A stretch of DNA of 58,425 nt from an uncultured Sporosarcina sp. (GCA_948469885.1 CAOKMT010000012.1:1-58425); one strand, 5' to 3'. Numbered from the stretch's first letter, positions 15,335 to 25,662 are shown. Made by a program: numbers and translations. The notes: generated by a model from the sequence alone, not told the origin.

Positions 15335-16114
15335 ATGGTAGATCTATTGAAATTAAAAGATAAGAATATCGTCGTCATGGGTGTCGCAAATCAACGGAGT
15401 CTCGCATGGGGTGTTGCAAAGTCTCTTTTTGCTGTCGGTGCAAACGTCATTTTCACTTATCGTAAAGAACGTTCTTTGGCGCGCATTGAAAAGCTGTTAG
15501 CCGATCATGATTACGAAGCGAAACTGATCGTGCAGTGTGATGTCAATGAGGATGAAAGCATCCATAAAGCATTCAACGAAATTGGCGAAGCTGTCGGGAC
15601 GATCCACGGCGTCGTCCACTCACTTGCATTTGCACATGCTGAAGATTTGCGCGGAGACTTCATTGATACATCGCGAAGTGGCTATGCTTTTGCACAAGAC
15701 ACGAGCGCTTATTCATTAGTTGCAACGGCAAAAGAAGCACGCCCTTATATGACAGACGGTGGTTCCATCATCACGATGAGCTATTTAGGTGCGGAGCGCG
15801 TACTGCCTGGCTATAACGTTATGGGTGTCGCCAAAGCTGCACTGGAAGCGTCCGTTAAATACTTGGCGTCAGAGCTTGGCCAAGACAACATCCGCGTCAA
15901 TGCCATCTCTGCCGGCGCTATCCGGACACTGTCCGCAAAAGGTGTGCCATCATTCAACACAATATTGAATCAAATCGAAGAAAAAGCGCCACTGAAACGA
16001 AACGTTTCACAGGAAGAAGTTGCGGATACGTCACTCGCCGTTCTTAGCGATCTGTTCCGTGGGGTCACTGGCGAAATCGTCTACGTAGACGGTGGCTACA
16101 ATATTATGGGATGA
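15335..16114 (+). CDS. fabI: Enoyl-[acyl-carrier-protein] reductase FabI
   Basis: FabI carries out the last reduction of each fatty acid elongation cycle. The 259-residue protein shows the GVANQRSLAWGVA nucleotide loop and the FabI active site: Y150 (MSYLGAE), Y160 and K167 in PGYNVMGVAKAALEAS. The Y-x6-K spacing separates FabI from FabG-type reductases. TGGAGG precedes the ATG. It is a single gene under an apparent FapR operator and ends at a strong terminator. Confidence 0.97.
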   Translation: MVDLLKLKDKNIVVMGVANQRSLAWGVAKSLFAVGANVIFTYRKERSLARIEKLLADHDYEAKLIVQCDVNEDESIHKAFNEIGEAVGTIHGVVHSLAFAHAEDLRGDFIDTSRSGYAFAQDTSAYSLVATAKEARPYMTDGGSIITMSYLGAERVLPGYNVMGVAKAALEASVKYLASELGQDNIRVNAISAGAIRTLSAKGVPSFNTILNQIEEKAPLKRNVSQEEVADTSLAVLSDLFRGVTGEIVYVDGGYNIMG

Positions 16115-16135
16115 TATCGCCCCCTTTGGCGATTT

Positions 16136-16163
16136 AAAAAAGCAGCCGATTGGCTGCTTTTTT
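16136..16163. terminator. Terminator between fabI and acyl-CoA dehydrogenase
   Basis: AAAAAAGCAGCC and GGCTGCTTTTTT pair around GATT. A and T runs on both sides make it suitable for both convergent genes. Confidence 0.9.
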
Positions 16164-16174
16164 ATAATTATCGC

Positions 16175-17329
16175 TTAAATTTCATATTTTTTCATTAGAT
16201 TTTTGGCAATGACTAAACGTTGAATTTCACTTGTCCCTTCACCGATAATCATAAGAGGTGCATCCCGGTAATAACGCTCCACTGGAAATTCTTTCGAATA
16301 GCCATATCCCCCGTGGATACGCATGGCGTTCATCGTAACTGTCGCACAAGTCTCACTTGCGAATAGCTTTGCCATCCCCGCTTCCAAATCGCAACGTTCC
16401 CCACGGTCTTTCTTTTCAGCCGCCGCGACGACTAAATGTCTCGATGCTTGGATCGAAGTATACATATCCGCTAGCATTAATTGGATTGCCTGATGCTGGG
16501 CAATCGGCTTTCCAAATGTTTTACGCTCTTGTGCGTATCGTACAGATTGTTCAAACGCTGCTCGTGCCACCCCTACCGCCCGGGAAGCAACATTAATACG
16601 TCCGACTTCCAAACCTGCCATTACTTGAATGAAACCTTGTCCTTCTTCCAAGCCGACTAGATTCTCTGCAGGTACCTCACAGTTCTCAAACACGATTTCG
16701 GAAGTATCTAACCCTCGGTACCCAAGCTTTTCCATTTTATTTGTAATTATATAGCCCGGTGTCCCTTTTTCGACGATGAATGCACTGATGCCTTTTCCGC
16801 CCGGTACTGCTTTCGGATCTGTTTTCGCTAAGACTAACAGCAAGTTTCCGTAACTCGCATTCGTTATAAATGTCTTCGCTCCATTCAATACGTACGTATC
16901 TCCTTTACGAACCGCCGTTGTTTTAATGTTTTGCACATCGGATCCGGCATGGGGTTCCGTAAGCCCTAACGCGCCCCACTTTTCACCTATTGCCATTTTC
17001 GGTAAGTATTCTTTTTTCTGTTCTTCCGTGCCAAAATTAGTAATTACATTTGCCATTAGAGAGTGCGTACCCAGCACTCCCGCAGCCGTCATCCACACGA
17101 ATGATAGCTCTTCAAATACATTGGCATACGCCATGGAAGAGATGTTGGAACCACCATACTCCTCAGGAATGGTCAGACCAAAAAATCCGAGTTCTTTCAT
17201 TTTTTCAATGACTTCCAGTGGAAACTCATCCATATCGTCACCTTTTTGAGCGATCGGACGAACTTCACTTTCCGCAAATTGACGTACCATATCAATAATT
17301 GAGCTTTCTTCGGCATTCAGTTTATACAT
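16175..17329 (-). CDS. Acyl-CoA dehydrogenase
   Basis: A 384-residue FAD enzyme that forms the 2,3-double bond of acyl-CoA in beta-oxidation or branched-chain acid breakdown. Signatures: LGLTEPHAGSDVQNIKTTA (FAD and substrate loop), the arginine-containing QERKTFGKPIAQHQA, and the catalytic base E364 in IIGEGTSEIQR. An AGGGG site lies 9 bp before the ATG. It is a single gene, so its chain-length preference cannot be read from context; electrons would go to ETF, which is not in this window. Confidence 0.93.
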   Translation of the reverse strand: MYKLNAEESSIIDMVRQFAESEVRPIAQKGDDMDEFPLEVIEKMKELGFFGLTIPEEYGGSNISSMAYANVFEELSFVWMTAAGVLGTHSLMANVITNFGTEEQKKEYLPKMAIGEKWGALGLTEPHAGSDVQNIKTTAVRKGDTYVLNGAKTFITNASYGNLLLVLAKTDPKAVPGGKGISAFIVEKGTPGYIITNKMEKLGYRGLDTSEIVFENCEVPAENLVGLEEGQGFIQVMAGLEVGRINVASRAVGVARAAFEQSVRYAQERKTFGKPIAQHQAIQLMLADMYTSIQASRHLVVAAAEKKDRGERCDLEAGMAKLFASETCATVTMNAMRIHGGYGYSKEFPVERYYRDAPLMIIGEGTSEIQRLVIAKNLMKKYEI

Positions 17330-17569
17330 CCGTCATTTCCCCTATCAACATTTTATTTTTTCAATCTTCTTTCCAATTGTTCATCATGATAGACTTTCGG
17401 ACATTCATCTTAAGACAGAATATAGCTTGTTCGGCTATATTCTATGTTAGCACGTCATCCATCATTTTTCTATATAAAATCTGATAATTCTAACTAGACT
17501 GATTGTAAGTCGATAGGATCAACCGACTTCCATGTATTTTACGCTTGCAACATTTCGCATATAAAAAAA

Positions 17570-17592
17570 CACTTAGCAAATGCTAAGTGCTT
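17570..17592 (-). terminator. Terminator of the BCAT gene
   Basis: On the minus strand CACTTAGC and GCTAAGTG pair around ATTT and run into a seven-T stretch, about 25 bp after the stop. The rest of the 287-bp gap up to 17616 shows no gene. Confidence 0.85.
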
Positions 17593-17616
17593 TGTAGTCA
17601 TGATGAACTTGACCGA

Positions 17617-18690
17617 TTATTCTACTTCTACTACCCAATCAAATGGATCTTCGTTTTTGCCTGTTTGAATGCCTGTCAATTCATCATACAACTTTTTAGA
17701 CAACTCTCCTGTTTTTCCTTCATTGACAACAAGTTTTTCGTCTTTCCAATTAAATTCACCAATCGGAGAAATGACAGCAGCGGTTCCCGTACCGAACGCT
17801 TCTTCCAGCTCACCTTTTTGATGAGCCTCGTAAATTTCTTGCATGGAAATCTTACGTTCTGTAACTGGGACATCCCAATGTTCCAGTAATTGAATCACTG
17901 ATTTTCTTGTGACTCCTTCCAAAATACTTCCACTTAGTACAGGCGTAATCACTTCTCCTTTAATTTTAAAGAAGACGTTCATCGCGCCCACTTCTTCGAT
18001 ATACTTTCTTTCCACACCGTCCAACCAAAGCACTTGGGAATATCCTTTTTCTGCTGCCACTTCCTGTGCCTTCAAGCCAGAAGCATAGTTCCCAGCAGTC
18101 TTGGCTGTCCCTGTTCCTCCAGCAACCGCACGTACGTATTCGTTTTCCACAAGAATTTTAACTGGATGGATACCTTCTTTGTAATAAGAACCGACGGGCG
18201 ATAAAATGATGATGAACTGATATGTCTTGGAAGGCGCAACACCTAAATAGGGTTCGGTTGCGACGATGAAAGGGCGTATGTAAAGAGAGGTCCCTTCAGC
18301 AGTCGGAATCCATTCCTTATCGATCGTAATTAGTTTTTCCAATGCTTTTAAGGCCAATTCCTCATTGAACGGTGGCATGCTGATTCGATCGCTTGATTTG
18401 TTTAAACGCTTCATATTTTCATCCGGACGAAATAGACGCACTTTCCCATCGGTAGACATATAAGCCTTTAACCCTTCAAATACAGTTTGTCCATAGTGGA
18501 AAACGATAGCAGCAGGATCTAATGCTAGCGGTTGATACGGTACGATCCGATGGTCTGTCCATCCTTTTCCTTCCACATAATCCGCGATAAACATATGATC
18601 AGTGAAAACTCTTCCAAACTCCAATTGATCTGTATTCGGCTTTTCTTTTTTGGATTTACTTAATTCAACATGAATTGTTTTAGTCGTCAT
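17617..18690 (-). CDS. ilvE: Branched-chain amino acid aminotransferase
   Basis: A fold-type IV PLP transaminase that interconverts Val, Leu, Ile and their 2-oxo acids. The 357-residue length fits the YwaA/IlvK type of Bacillus. The PLP lysine is K197 in GGTGTAKTAGNYA; other conserved segments are FHYGQTVFEGLKAY, YIRPFIVATE, VLWLDGVERKYIEEVGAMN and EAFGTGTAAVISPIG. The start is MTTKTIHVEL because AGGGGGA lies 9 bp upstream. Whether it serves synthesis or breakdown is unclear, as it stands alone. Confidence 0.94.
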   Translation of the reverse strand: MTTKTIHVELSKSKKEKPNTDQLEFGRVFTDHMFIADYVEGKGWTDHRIVPYQPLALDPAAIVFHYGQTVFEGLKAYMSTDGKVRLFRPDENMKRLNKSSDRISMPPFNEELALKALEKLITIDKEWIPTAEGTSLYIRPFIVATEPYLGVAPSKTYQFIIILSPVGSYYKEGIHPVKILVENEYVRAVAGGTGTAKTAGNYASGLKAQEVAAEKGYSQVLWLDGVERKYIEEVGAMNVFFKIKGEVITPVLSGSILEGVTRKSVIQLLEHWDVPVTERKISMQEIYEAHQKGELEEAFGTGTAAVISPIGEFNWKDEKLVVNEGKTGELSKKLYDELTGIQTGKNEDPFDWVVEVE

Positions 18691-18836
18691 AGTTCTGTGT
18701 CCCCCTAGTTCTCGTTTCGATTCTACTGAATGTATTTCCTTGTTTTCATTATACATGTAAAACTTTCAAAGGAACAGTCTATTTGAAAAATTCCACTTCT
18801 TTCTATCAAGGGGGAAGATTCCGAAACCGGTGTGTA

Positions 18837-19394
18837 TCAAGAACTATATTCGTTCAAAATAACGTCTTTTGACATAAAGAGATATTGAGGGATTCTACTT
18901 TTTTTAGCAGCCGGACTTGTAGAAGATAATAAATAAATTGGATAATGGGCAAGTTGTTTAAACCATTTATATGAACAGCTCGTGATCGGGAATGATTCGA
19001 ACCTTAACCGAGCGTGCCCTTTATTGATTGTCGTAATCCCGACAATTCCTTTGATCTCATTTCTTTTTGGATGCCGGGATAAAAACATAGCAAGGGGTGG
19101 CAAAGACGCTTTAACACTTTTATAAATATACATCGTTTTTTTCATTTCATTTTCAATATGTAACGCCTCTTTCAGTAAACGGGCGTTGTGCAAATGAATT
19201 TTAATGAGCAAATCATTTTTGTAAATGTTTGTACCATCAGAAAGTACCACTGTACTCCCTCGGTAACGCGTTAATCGAACGCGGAGAACATGTTTATTGC
19301 CAGTCGATTCTTCCATACATTGCAGACGCGAAAAGAAATAATAGATTGGATCGAGCAGGTTCCATAATTGGATCAGATAGTATTTTATCTTCAT
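18837..19394 (-). CDS. YkoP-like protein
   Basis: A 185-residue protein resembling B. subtilis YkoP over its length: WNLLDPIYYFFSRL at the N-terminus, LRVRLTRYRGSTVVLSDGT, NDLLIKIHLHNARLLKEAL, KGIVGITTINKGHARLRFE, and the C-terminal PQYLFMSKDVIL. Its function is unknown. It contains weakly hydrophobic stretches but no clear signal peptide. Start MKIKYY is preceded by GAGGGG at 7 bp. In B. subtilis YkoP neighbours glycosyltransferase-like genes, but none is here. Confidence 0.75.
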   Translation of the reverse strand: MKIKYYLIQLWNLLDPIYYFFSRLQCMEESTGNKHVLRVRLTRYRGSTVVLSDGTNIYKNDLLIKIHLHNARLLKEALHIENEMKKTMYIYKSVKASLPPLAMFLSRHPKRNEIKGIVGITTINKGHARLRFESFPITSCSYKWFKQLAHYPIYLLSSTSPAAKKSRIPQYLFMSKDVILNEYSS

Positions 19395-19485
19395 TTCGAT
19401 TCCCCTCATCGTGGCAATATTATCAATCCGTTTATTCTATCCAAATTTATAAAGAAATATTAATGAAATATAGAAGTTTTCCTCA

Positions 19486-19518
19486 AAAAAAGACGGCTAC
19501 CGCATCCGGTAACCGTCT
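19486..19518 (-). terminator. Terminator of the chemoreceptor gene
   Basis: On the minus strand GACGGTTACC and GGTAGCCGTC pair around GGATGC and run into seven Ts, about 25 bp past the stop. Confidence 0.85.
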
Positions 19519-19542
19519 CATTATAACGAATAATTGTATACC

Positions 19543-21249
19543 TTATTCCAACCTAAATTGACTAACAATTTCTTCAAGTTCTTGCGCGACTCGGCTCATT
19601 TCATTCGATTGGTAGGCTACTTCATCGATCGAAGCCGATGTTTGTTCCGTTGCGGCCGAAATCGTGTTTGCCGTATCCCCAATATCCCGAATGGATTCGG
19701 CCAATCCATGAATCAGTGTGACAACCTCCCTTGAATTTTCCGCTTCGGCTGTCGTCTGTTCGGAGATCTGACTTATTTCATCCACTGTTTTTGAAACCGC
19801 TTTGGAAATCTCACTTAAAGAATGCGCGGTAAGTTGAACTGTATTCGTTCCAGTTTCGATTAGCCTTGTACTTTCAGCTGTGGAAGCCACAACTTGCTGA
19901 ATACTTTCCGTAATATCTTTCACTAGTTTTTCAACTTCTAATACTTCGTTATTTGACTGCTCCGCTAGTTTCCGAACTTCTTCCGCGACAACGGCGAAGC
20001 CTTTTCCGTGTTCTCCTGCGCGTGCTGCTTCAATCGAAGCATTTAAAGCGAGCAAATTCGTTTGATCGGCAATGCCGGCAATAGAATCTGTGATATTTTG
20101 AATTTCTCGCGTCGCATCATTTAAACTTTCAATGGTTGCCCCTGTTTCAATCGCGGCTGTCCGGATTCTATCCATATCTGTACGAATCTCACTTGCACGT
20201 TGCTGTCCTTCTTCTGCTGTCCGCATCGTTACTTTGGAATTTTCAACACTGATATCTGCATGTACTTTGGAATCTTGCAATTCGCCGGCCAGTGTATCTA
20301 AAATTGTTGAAGAACGCTCCGCATTCGTCGTGCCGTCTACAATCGATTCAACGACTTCATTCATATTTTCAGAGACATGCTGCACAGCAGCATTCATTTC
20401 ATTCAAAGTGGCGGCAGTGTCCGCTGAATTTCTAGATAGCTGAGCAGATGTCGATTTCATCGTACCAATCATCTGACGCAAATTCGCTGTCATCATATTT
20501 AACGTACGACCAAGATCTCCGACTTCATCGTTACTTTTCACCGCTGTGTCCTCGATCGCCAAGTTACCATCCGCAATTTCTTTCGCATGTGCGATAAGCG
20601 CGGAAATCGGCTTTGTTTTACGGCGGATCAATAGAATCGTAATGACCGATGCGATTAACATCGGAATCAAACTAACGAAAATACCATTCCGAACGACTTC
20701 CCACGTCCGTTCCGCTACGATAGAGCCGTCAAAATCGATGACGCTTACGGCTATGATTTTCCCATTGGGATCATGGTCTTCAAAAATCGGTGCATAGCCC
20801 GATAACCGTTCCATCCCGCCGAATTCATACAGTTCTGAGTATGTCGGATGCTTCATCTCGAGCATCATATCGATCGCTTTTTGATCCATGTGGAACGCGT
20901 CACCAGGTTTGTAGCCTTTACTCCGTAGGTTATCGTCCAATGCAAGGATTTTCCCATTTAAATCTAGTATGTATTGCGTTTCGAAAATTTCTTTATGATC
21001 GATTGTCCAATTCAATTGGTCCCCGACAGCTTCCATCGTGGCCGCATCGCCATTCAACATTTTGACGACATCTCCGGGATTGATGAGCCCCGTCGTAATA
21101 TTGGCACAACCGTATGCTTCCACCCCAGCCGCATCATATAACTTGTCATACGCTGTTTTATACGTCGCAAAAGATGTGATGAGTAGCATTGCGACAATGA
21201 TTCCGACGATGATTGTTCCCAGCTGGACTGTCAGTGTATTTTTTCTCAT
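19543..21249 (-). CDS. Methyl-accepting chemotaxis protein
   Basis: A transmembrane chemoreceptor of 568 residues. A first membrane segment near residues 8-26 is followed by an extracytoplasmic sensor (about 30-185) that looks like a single Cache domain, a second membrane segment near 190-208, a HAMP domain with [17 protein letters not shown], and a long signalling coiled coil. The kinase-contact hairpin is [20 protein letters not shown], followed by [16 protein letters not shown]. The start MRKNTL has GGGAG 8 bp before it. It stands alone, so the ligand is unknown. Confidence 0.93.
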   Translation of the reverse strand: MRKNTLTVQLGTIIVGIIVAMLLITSFATYKTAYDKLYDAAGVEAYGCANITTGLINPGDVVKMLNGDAATMEAVGDQLNWTIDHKEIFETQYILDLNGKILALDDNLRSKGYKPGDAFHMDQKAIDMMLEMKHPTYSELYEFGGMERLSGYAPIFEDHDPNGKIIAVSVIDFDGSIVAERTWEVVRNGIFVSLIPMLIASVITILLIRRKTKPISALIAHAKEIADGNLAIEDTAVKSNDEVGDLGRTLNMMTANLRQMIGTMKSTSAQLSRNSADTAATLNEMNAAVQHVSENMNEVVESIVDGTTNAERSSTILDTLAGELQDSKVHADISVENSKVTMRTAEEGQQRASEIRTDMDRIRTAAIETGATIESLNDATREIQNITDSIAGIADQTNLLALNASIEAARAGEHGKGFAVVAEEVRKLAEQSNNEVLEVEKLVKDITESIQQVVASTAESTRLIETGTNTVQLTAHSLSEISKAVSKTVDEISQISEQTTAEAENSREVVTLIHGLAESIRDIGDTANTISAATEQTSASIDEVAYQSNEMSRVAQELEEIVSQFRLE

Positions 21250-21373
21250 CCTTTTCACTCCCATTTCCCCATAGTTCTTTTCTCTTATTTATAGCATAGA
21301 CACATCGCTGAAAGATATATCTTTCAACGAATCGCCAAAACGTTTGTGAACATTTCAAGTCATCTAAAAATAC

Positions 21374-22495
21374 TTATTCACTTTTCAATGCCGACGTCAG
21401 GTCATACAAATCCAATTCAATCGTCAACTGCTCTCCAAGGGCGAGTTTCGCCAATTCGGAACCGAGAAAAGGACCGACCGTCAATCCTGAAGCGCCGAGT
21501 CCATTGGCAAGTAATAGACCTTTCCACTTTGGGACTTCCCCGATAATTGGCAAGAAATTCGGGGTGAATGGTCGAAAACCGACACGCGTTTCCACGAAAG
21601 TCCCTTCCTCCAGGCCAGGGGCCACTGTGAGGGCTTTGTCCAAGATTTCACGAACCCCTCCTGCCGTGACTCGTCTGTTGAACCCCTTTCCATTTTCATG
21701 GGTGGCGCCGGCGACGATTTGTCCATCGTCGAATGCCAATATATATTGGTCGTTCGGCGGCATGACAACCGGCCAGTCGCCCGTCTCTTCATTATCAACT
21801 TGCAAATGGATGATTTGCGCTTTCTGCGAATCGACAGCCAAGTCCAGACCTAGCGGCGTTAATAAATCAGCAGCCCATGCGCCCGCCGTCACGATAACGA
21901 CATCCGCTTCAATAACTTGAGCGCCTACTCGGACACCTGTCACCTTGTCTTCATGATGAACCAATTCGGCAGAGCCATGGATCACCCGGGCACCATTCTT
22001 TTCAGCTGCCCGTACAAGCGCTTCCCTTAAAGCTCGGCCATTCACCCGGGCCGCACCGCTGACATGGAGGGAGCTGTATATTTCAGATAGTGGAGGAAAG
22101 TACGCAGACGTATCTTCCGATGTCAATTGACGGATTTCTCCGATCTCCGGAGCCCCTTCAAGACGTTTACGTGCCCGCGCTTCCATCTTGTCAAGTTTTT
22201 CCGCATCCGTATGTAAACTGATAGCGCCGACTTGACTGTATCCTGTATCTTTTTCCCCTTCTGCCTCCAGTTGTTCAATCAGCTTCGGGTAATACGCGGC
22301 ACCATTTTTTGCAAGAGCGTACCACGCCTTATTCCGCCGCTGCGAAAGCCACGGGCATATTATACCCGCCGCTGCGTCTGTCGCTTGCCCTGGATCCTGT
22401 CGATCAACGACGGTTACTTTTGCGCCCGCTTTCGCCAAATGATAAGCGGTCGAGGCCCCTAAAATCCCCGCTCCGATTACGATATACTCCTTCAT
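21374..22495 (-). CDS. FAD-dependent amino acid oxidoreductase (DAO family)
   Basis: A 373-residue flavoprotein. The N-terminal dinucleotide motif is VIGAGILGASTAYHLAKAG with E/D-type acidic VVDRQ following; the C-terminal FAD strand is LLLANGLGASGLTVGPFLGS. The family includes glycine oxidase, sarcosine oxidase and D-amino acid dehydrogenase, and the overall shape resembles B. subtilis YurR. The substrate cannot be read. An AAAAGG site lies 9 bp before the ATG. It may be cotranscribed with the MscS gene 39 bp upstream, though a link in function is not evident. Confidence 0.85.
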   Translation of the reverse strand: MKEYIVIGAGILGASTAYHLAKAGAKVTVVDRQDPGQATDAAAGIICPWLSQRRNKAWYALAKNGAAYYPKLIEQLEAEGEKDTGYSQVGAISLHTDAEKLDKMEARARKRLEGAPEIGEIRQLTSEDTSAYFPPLSEIYSSLHVSGAARVNGRALREALVRAAEKNGARVIHGSAELVHHEDKVTGVRVGAQVIEADVVIVTAGAWAADLLTPLGLDLAVDSQKAQIIHLQVDNEETGDWPVVMPPNDQYILAFDDGQIVAGATHENGKGFNRRVTAGGVREILDKALTVAPGLEEGTFVETRVGFRPFTPNFLPIIGEVPKWKGLLLANGLGASGLTVGPFLGSELAKLALGEQLTIELDLYDLTSALKSE

Positions 22496-22534
22496 GTTTA
22501 CGCACCTTTTCCTCTGATCGTTTTCAATAAAAAC

Positions 22535-23401
22535 CTAATAACCTTTATTAATCAATTGCTCAGCCATCTTGATTTCATGATCATAAAACTTTTGGGCCAT
22601 CATCGCTTTCGCCTCTAAAGAAGCGGTTAAATAATCTGTATCATTGACAGTCGCAACGATGGAAAATTTATAGCCATACGGACTTTTATCGAGCGAGTGC
22701 AATCCGTATACTTTATAAGCCTCTATATATTCATCGGTCAATTTATCTTTTTTTAAATAGTGACGATGCTTCTCATTCAATTCTCCACACACTTCTTCCA
22801 GCAATGTATGGACATCGCTAGGATTTTGTTTAAACGAAACGATGACACTTTCGAAAATTCGTCTTTTTTCCACAGAACCGTTAACCATCTTACGGATTTC
22901 CCCGTTGGAAATCGTTAATAATTTACCATTGATCAACCGGATCTTCACAATTCTAAATCCAAGTTCTTCAACAGTTCCCCCCTCCAGCTCTCCATTCACA
23001 TGAATGAAGTCTCCACGCTTAATCGTCCCTTCAAAAATTATGAACACACCGCTAATGATATCGTTGATGAGTTTTTGCGCACCGAATCCAATGACCGCAG
23101 CAATAATTCCTCCAGCGACAATCACTTCTTTTAATCCGCCAACAAATGGTTTAAATGCCGCCACCAATACGATCGCAGCAAAAATATATCTGGAGGTGTT
23201 TTTTACAACACTTTCAATCGTTTCTTTCTTTTTCTCTTCCATAATGCTTGTTCGCTTGAACAATTGTTGCATCACTTTCCTAAAAGCAACGATAATGAAA
23301 TAAGTGAAAACAATTGTCAAAGCCAGTGAGATAAAATAGGATTTTATCCCTAATAAGTTAATGTCAAAAAGTTGGTATAGTGCATCTTTAAAATCTTTCA
23401 T
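22535..23401 (-). CDS. Small-conductance mechanosensitive channel (MscS family)
   Basis: A 288-residue membrane channel. Three hydrophobic segments (about 20-42, 70-88 and 93-118) lead into the pore helix AGGIIAAVIGFGAQKLINDIISG, then the MscS beta domain with IKRGDFIHVNGELEGGTVEELG and RLINGKLLTISNGEI. The C-terminal part is cytoplasmic. The topology is the minimal YkuT-like type. Such channels release solutes on hypo-osmotic shock. Confidence 0.9.
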   Translation of the reverse strand: MKDFKDALYQLFDINLLGIKSYFISLALTIVFTYFIIVAFRKVMQQLFKRTSIMEEKKKETIESVVKNTSRYIFAAIVLVAAFKPFVGGLKEVIVAGGIIAAVIGFGAQKLINDIISGVFIIFEGTIKRGDFIHVNGELEGGTVEELGFRIVKIRLINGKLLTISNGEIRKMVNGSVEKRRIFESVIVSFKQNPSDVHTLLEEVCGELNEKHRHYLKKDKLTDEYIEAYKVYGLHSLDKSPYGYKFSIVATVNDTDYLTASLEAKAMMAQKFYDHEIKMAEQLINKGY

Positions 23402-23427
23402 TCTAACCTAATTCCTTTACTTCAGTC

Positions 23428-23913
23428 TTATGAATCCAATCTATTCAATGTATCGATTTCTTCTGTATATATGTCAAACCACTTTTTCCACTCATCTTCC
23501 CGTTGTATCGTTTTCCCATCCAGTAAAGCCTCTATAACATCGAGACAAACATGCCAACCTGCGATATCTTTTTTGGTTTGTTCTGTGATTGCACGTAACT
23601 TTTCCTTTAATACCAGCACACATCCATTTTGTTTCGCATGCAATTCAAAGCGGATTGTGTCACCAAACCAATCAAACTCCAACACAGATAACGACCGAAA
23701 TTCACTAATTTCAAGCGCTTGCTCTATGACGTCCGGCATATAAAACTTCATAAAACCTCCTTCACAGAGCTCTCCAACACTCAACTCTTGAAACCATTTT
23801 TTCAACTGCTCATTATCCGTCAGCATTGTCCAAACCGCTTCCACAGTATGATTCATTGGTCGTTCAAAAGTTGCCAAGTACCCATTTGTAGCTTTTTTAA
23901 TATCCGCTTTCAT
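23428..23913 (-). CDS. SRPBCC/AHSA1-like protein
   Basis: A 161-residue protein with the START-like fold of the activator-of-Hsp90 group: an opening strand LATFERPMNHTVEAVWTMLT, then NEQLKKWFQELSVGEL, and a last long helix GWHVCLDVIEALLDG. This family binds hydrophobic ligands in a cavity; the role here is unknown. The ATG of MKADIK has AAAGG 9 bp upstream; longer in-frame starts do not. It follows exoA by about 90 bp in the same direction. Confidence 0.8.
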   Translation of the reverse strand: MKADIKKATNGYLATFERPMNHTVEAVWTMLTDNEQLKKWFQELSVGELCEGGFMKFYMPDVIEQALEISEFRSLSVLEFDWFGDTIRFELHAKQNGCVLVLKEKLRAITEQTKKDIAGWHVCLDVIEALLDGKTIQREDEWKKWFDIYTEEIDTLNRLDS

Positions 23914-24002
23914 GCAAGTCATCCTTTCGTTTTCAGTGTGCCCTTCATTCTTGATTTTGGGTCTCTCAATAATGTCATTCGTGCTTTCAGTAAAAATATT
24001 TT

Positions 24003-24764
24003 TTAGGAGGGCGATTCCATTTCCAGCACAATCGGACAATGATCGCTGCCAAGTATTTGCGAATGGATCGCCGCGTCTTTTAGTAACGGTGCAAGCCGGT
24101 TAGAGGCGATGAAATAGTCGATCCGCCAACCAATATTACGCTCTCTCACTTTGTTCATATAGGACCACCAGGTGTAGGCACCCTCTTGGTCAGGATAGAA
24201 ATAACGGTATGTATCCAAAAAGCCTTCTGCTAATAACTGTGTCATCTTTCCCCGTTCTTCAAACGTAAATCCCGAATTGCCGATATTCGATTTGACATTG
24301 CGTATATCGATTTCTTCATGGGCCACATTCAAATCCCCGCAATAAATGACCGGTTTCACTTTGTCCAAATCAGTTAAATGCAACCGAATTTCTTCTTCCC
24401 ATGCCAGTCTGAACGGCAATCGTGCCAAAGTGCGCTGTGCATTCGGCGTGTACACATTCACCAAGTAAAACTCGGGAAATTCCAACGTCAAAATACGCCC
24501 TTCCTTTTCTTCCGTCGCCTCCCCGACACCGTACTTCACAGATAATGGTTTTTCCTTCGTAAATACAGCCGTCCCGGAATAACCTTTTTTCTCGGCATAA
24601 TTCCAATACTGATAATAACCATCCAACTCCAAGTCGATTTGGCCTTCTTGCAATTTAATTTCCTGTACGCAAAATATGTCCGCATCGACTTCTTCAAAAT
24701 AGTCCATGAACCCTTTCCGAACACACGCACGTAAACCATTCACATTCCATGATACAAATTTCAT
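24003..24764 (-). CDS. exoA: Exodeoxyribonuclease III / AP endonuclease
   Basis: A 253-residue ExoIII-type DNA repair nuclease that cuts at abasic sites and trims 3' ends. Visible catalytic segments are FVSWNVNGLR, DIFCVQEIKLQ, VYTPNAQR, CGDLNVAHEEIDI, YTWWSYMNK and the terminal GSDHCPIVLEM. The start at MKFVSWN has AAGGAG 9 bp upstream; an ATG six codons earlier touches that site. It stands as the first gene of a short minus-strand pair. Confidence 0.95.
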   Translation of the reverse strand: MKFVSWNVNGLRACVRKGFMDYFEEVDADIFCVQEIKLQEGQIDLELDGYYQYWNYAEKKGYSGTAVFTKEKPLSVKYGVGEATEEKEGRILTLEFPEFYLVNVYTPNAQRTLARLPFRLAWEEEIRLHLTDLDKVKPVIYCGDLNVAHEEIDIRNVKSNIGNSGFTFEERGKMTQLLAEGFLDTYRYFYPDQEGAYTWWSYMNKVRERNIGWRIDYFIASNRLAPLLKDAAIHSQILGSDHCPIVLEMESPS

Positions 24765-24894
24765 TTTAGTTTGCTCCTTCATGACATATCTTTTCTCTTT
24801 TTTCTTAATGCATTCCGCTTACCGCTTCTAGCATTATATCATTCACGTACATATCGCTTCCTGTATAATGAAAATAAAAAGGGGGCGCTATCAT

Positions 24895-25662
24895 ATGTGT
24901 CTGATTAACTTTCATTTTCAAGATCATCCAAAATATAAACTAATCATCGCAGCGAACCGCGATGAGTTTTACGAACGTCCAACTGCTGAAGCACATTTCT
25001 GGGAAGATAAGCCAATGATTTTGGCAGGCCGTGATTTAAAGCAAATGGGGACTTGGCTCGGCATTTCCAAAAATGGTCGCTTTGCAGCGCTGACGAACTT
25101 CCGTGATCCTTCACAGATGAAAGGCGACAAGGTTTCACGGGGAGAGATTGTCAGCAACTATTTGGAGACGGACATTTCTCCACAAGCTTATCTTGAGTCC
25201 TTACATGAAAACAAAGAACGTTATGAGGGATTCAACGTGCTCGTTGGCAGTCCGGACCAATTATTTTATTATAGCAATATACAAGGTAAGATTTATGAAA
25301 TCCCTTCCGGCACACATGGCCTATGTAACCATTTGTTGAACACCCCTTGGCCGAAAGTGATGAAAGGAAAAGATGCCTTACAGAAGGTCGTCCAACAACA
25401 AAGGAAAGTGGAAAGTAGTGACCTATTCTCTTTGCTGTCGGACAATGAAGAGGCGGAAGACATTCACCTACCAAACACGGGTGTTCCTTTGGAGTTGGAA
25501 CGGAAATTATCTCCGTTATTTATTAAGACACCTGACTATGGCACCCGCTCTTCCACTATATTGACGGTGGATTATGATAACCAAGTCACTTTTATAGAAC
25601 GGACATACGAGAAAGGCGAGTTTTCCAAAGAAAATCGATTCGTTTTTCAGATTGACGGCTGA
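24895..25662 (+). CDS. NRDE/TANGO2-family protein
   Basis: A 255-residue protein beginning MCLINFHFQ; the second-position Cys is the conserved N-terminal residue of this Ntn-hydrolase-like family. The NRDE signature is in IIAANRDEFYERPT, followed by MGTWLGISKNGRFAALTNFRDP. Members have been linked to haem handling in eukaryotes; bacterial roles are unsettled. The chosen start has GGGGG 9 bp upstream; an in-frame ATG nine codons earlier lacks a site and would bury the Cys. Confidence 0.88.
   Translation: MCLINFHFQDHPKYKLIIAANRDEFYERPTAEAHFWEDKPMILAGRDLKQMGTWLGISKNGRFAALTNFRDPSQMKGDKVSRGEIVSNYLETDISPQAYLESLHENKERYEGFNVLVGSPDQLFYYSNIQGKIYEIPSGTHGLCNHLLNTPWPKVMKGKDALQKVVQQQRKVESSDLFSLLSDNEEAEDIHLPNTGVPLELERKLSPLFIKTPDYGTRSSTILTVDYDNQVTFIERTYEKGEFSKENRFVFQIDG

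Noticed and set aside
16175-17329. Acyl-CoA dehydrogenase plus PHA genes as one fatty-acid-to-PHA operon.
   Set aside because: They are 8 kb apart on separate transcripts with unrelated genes between; no shared site was seen.
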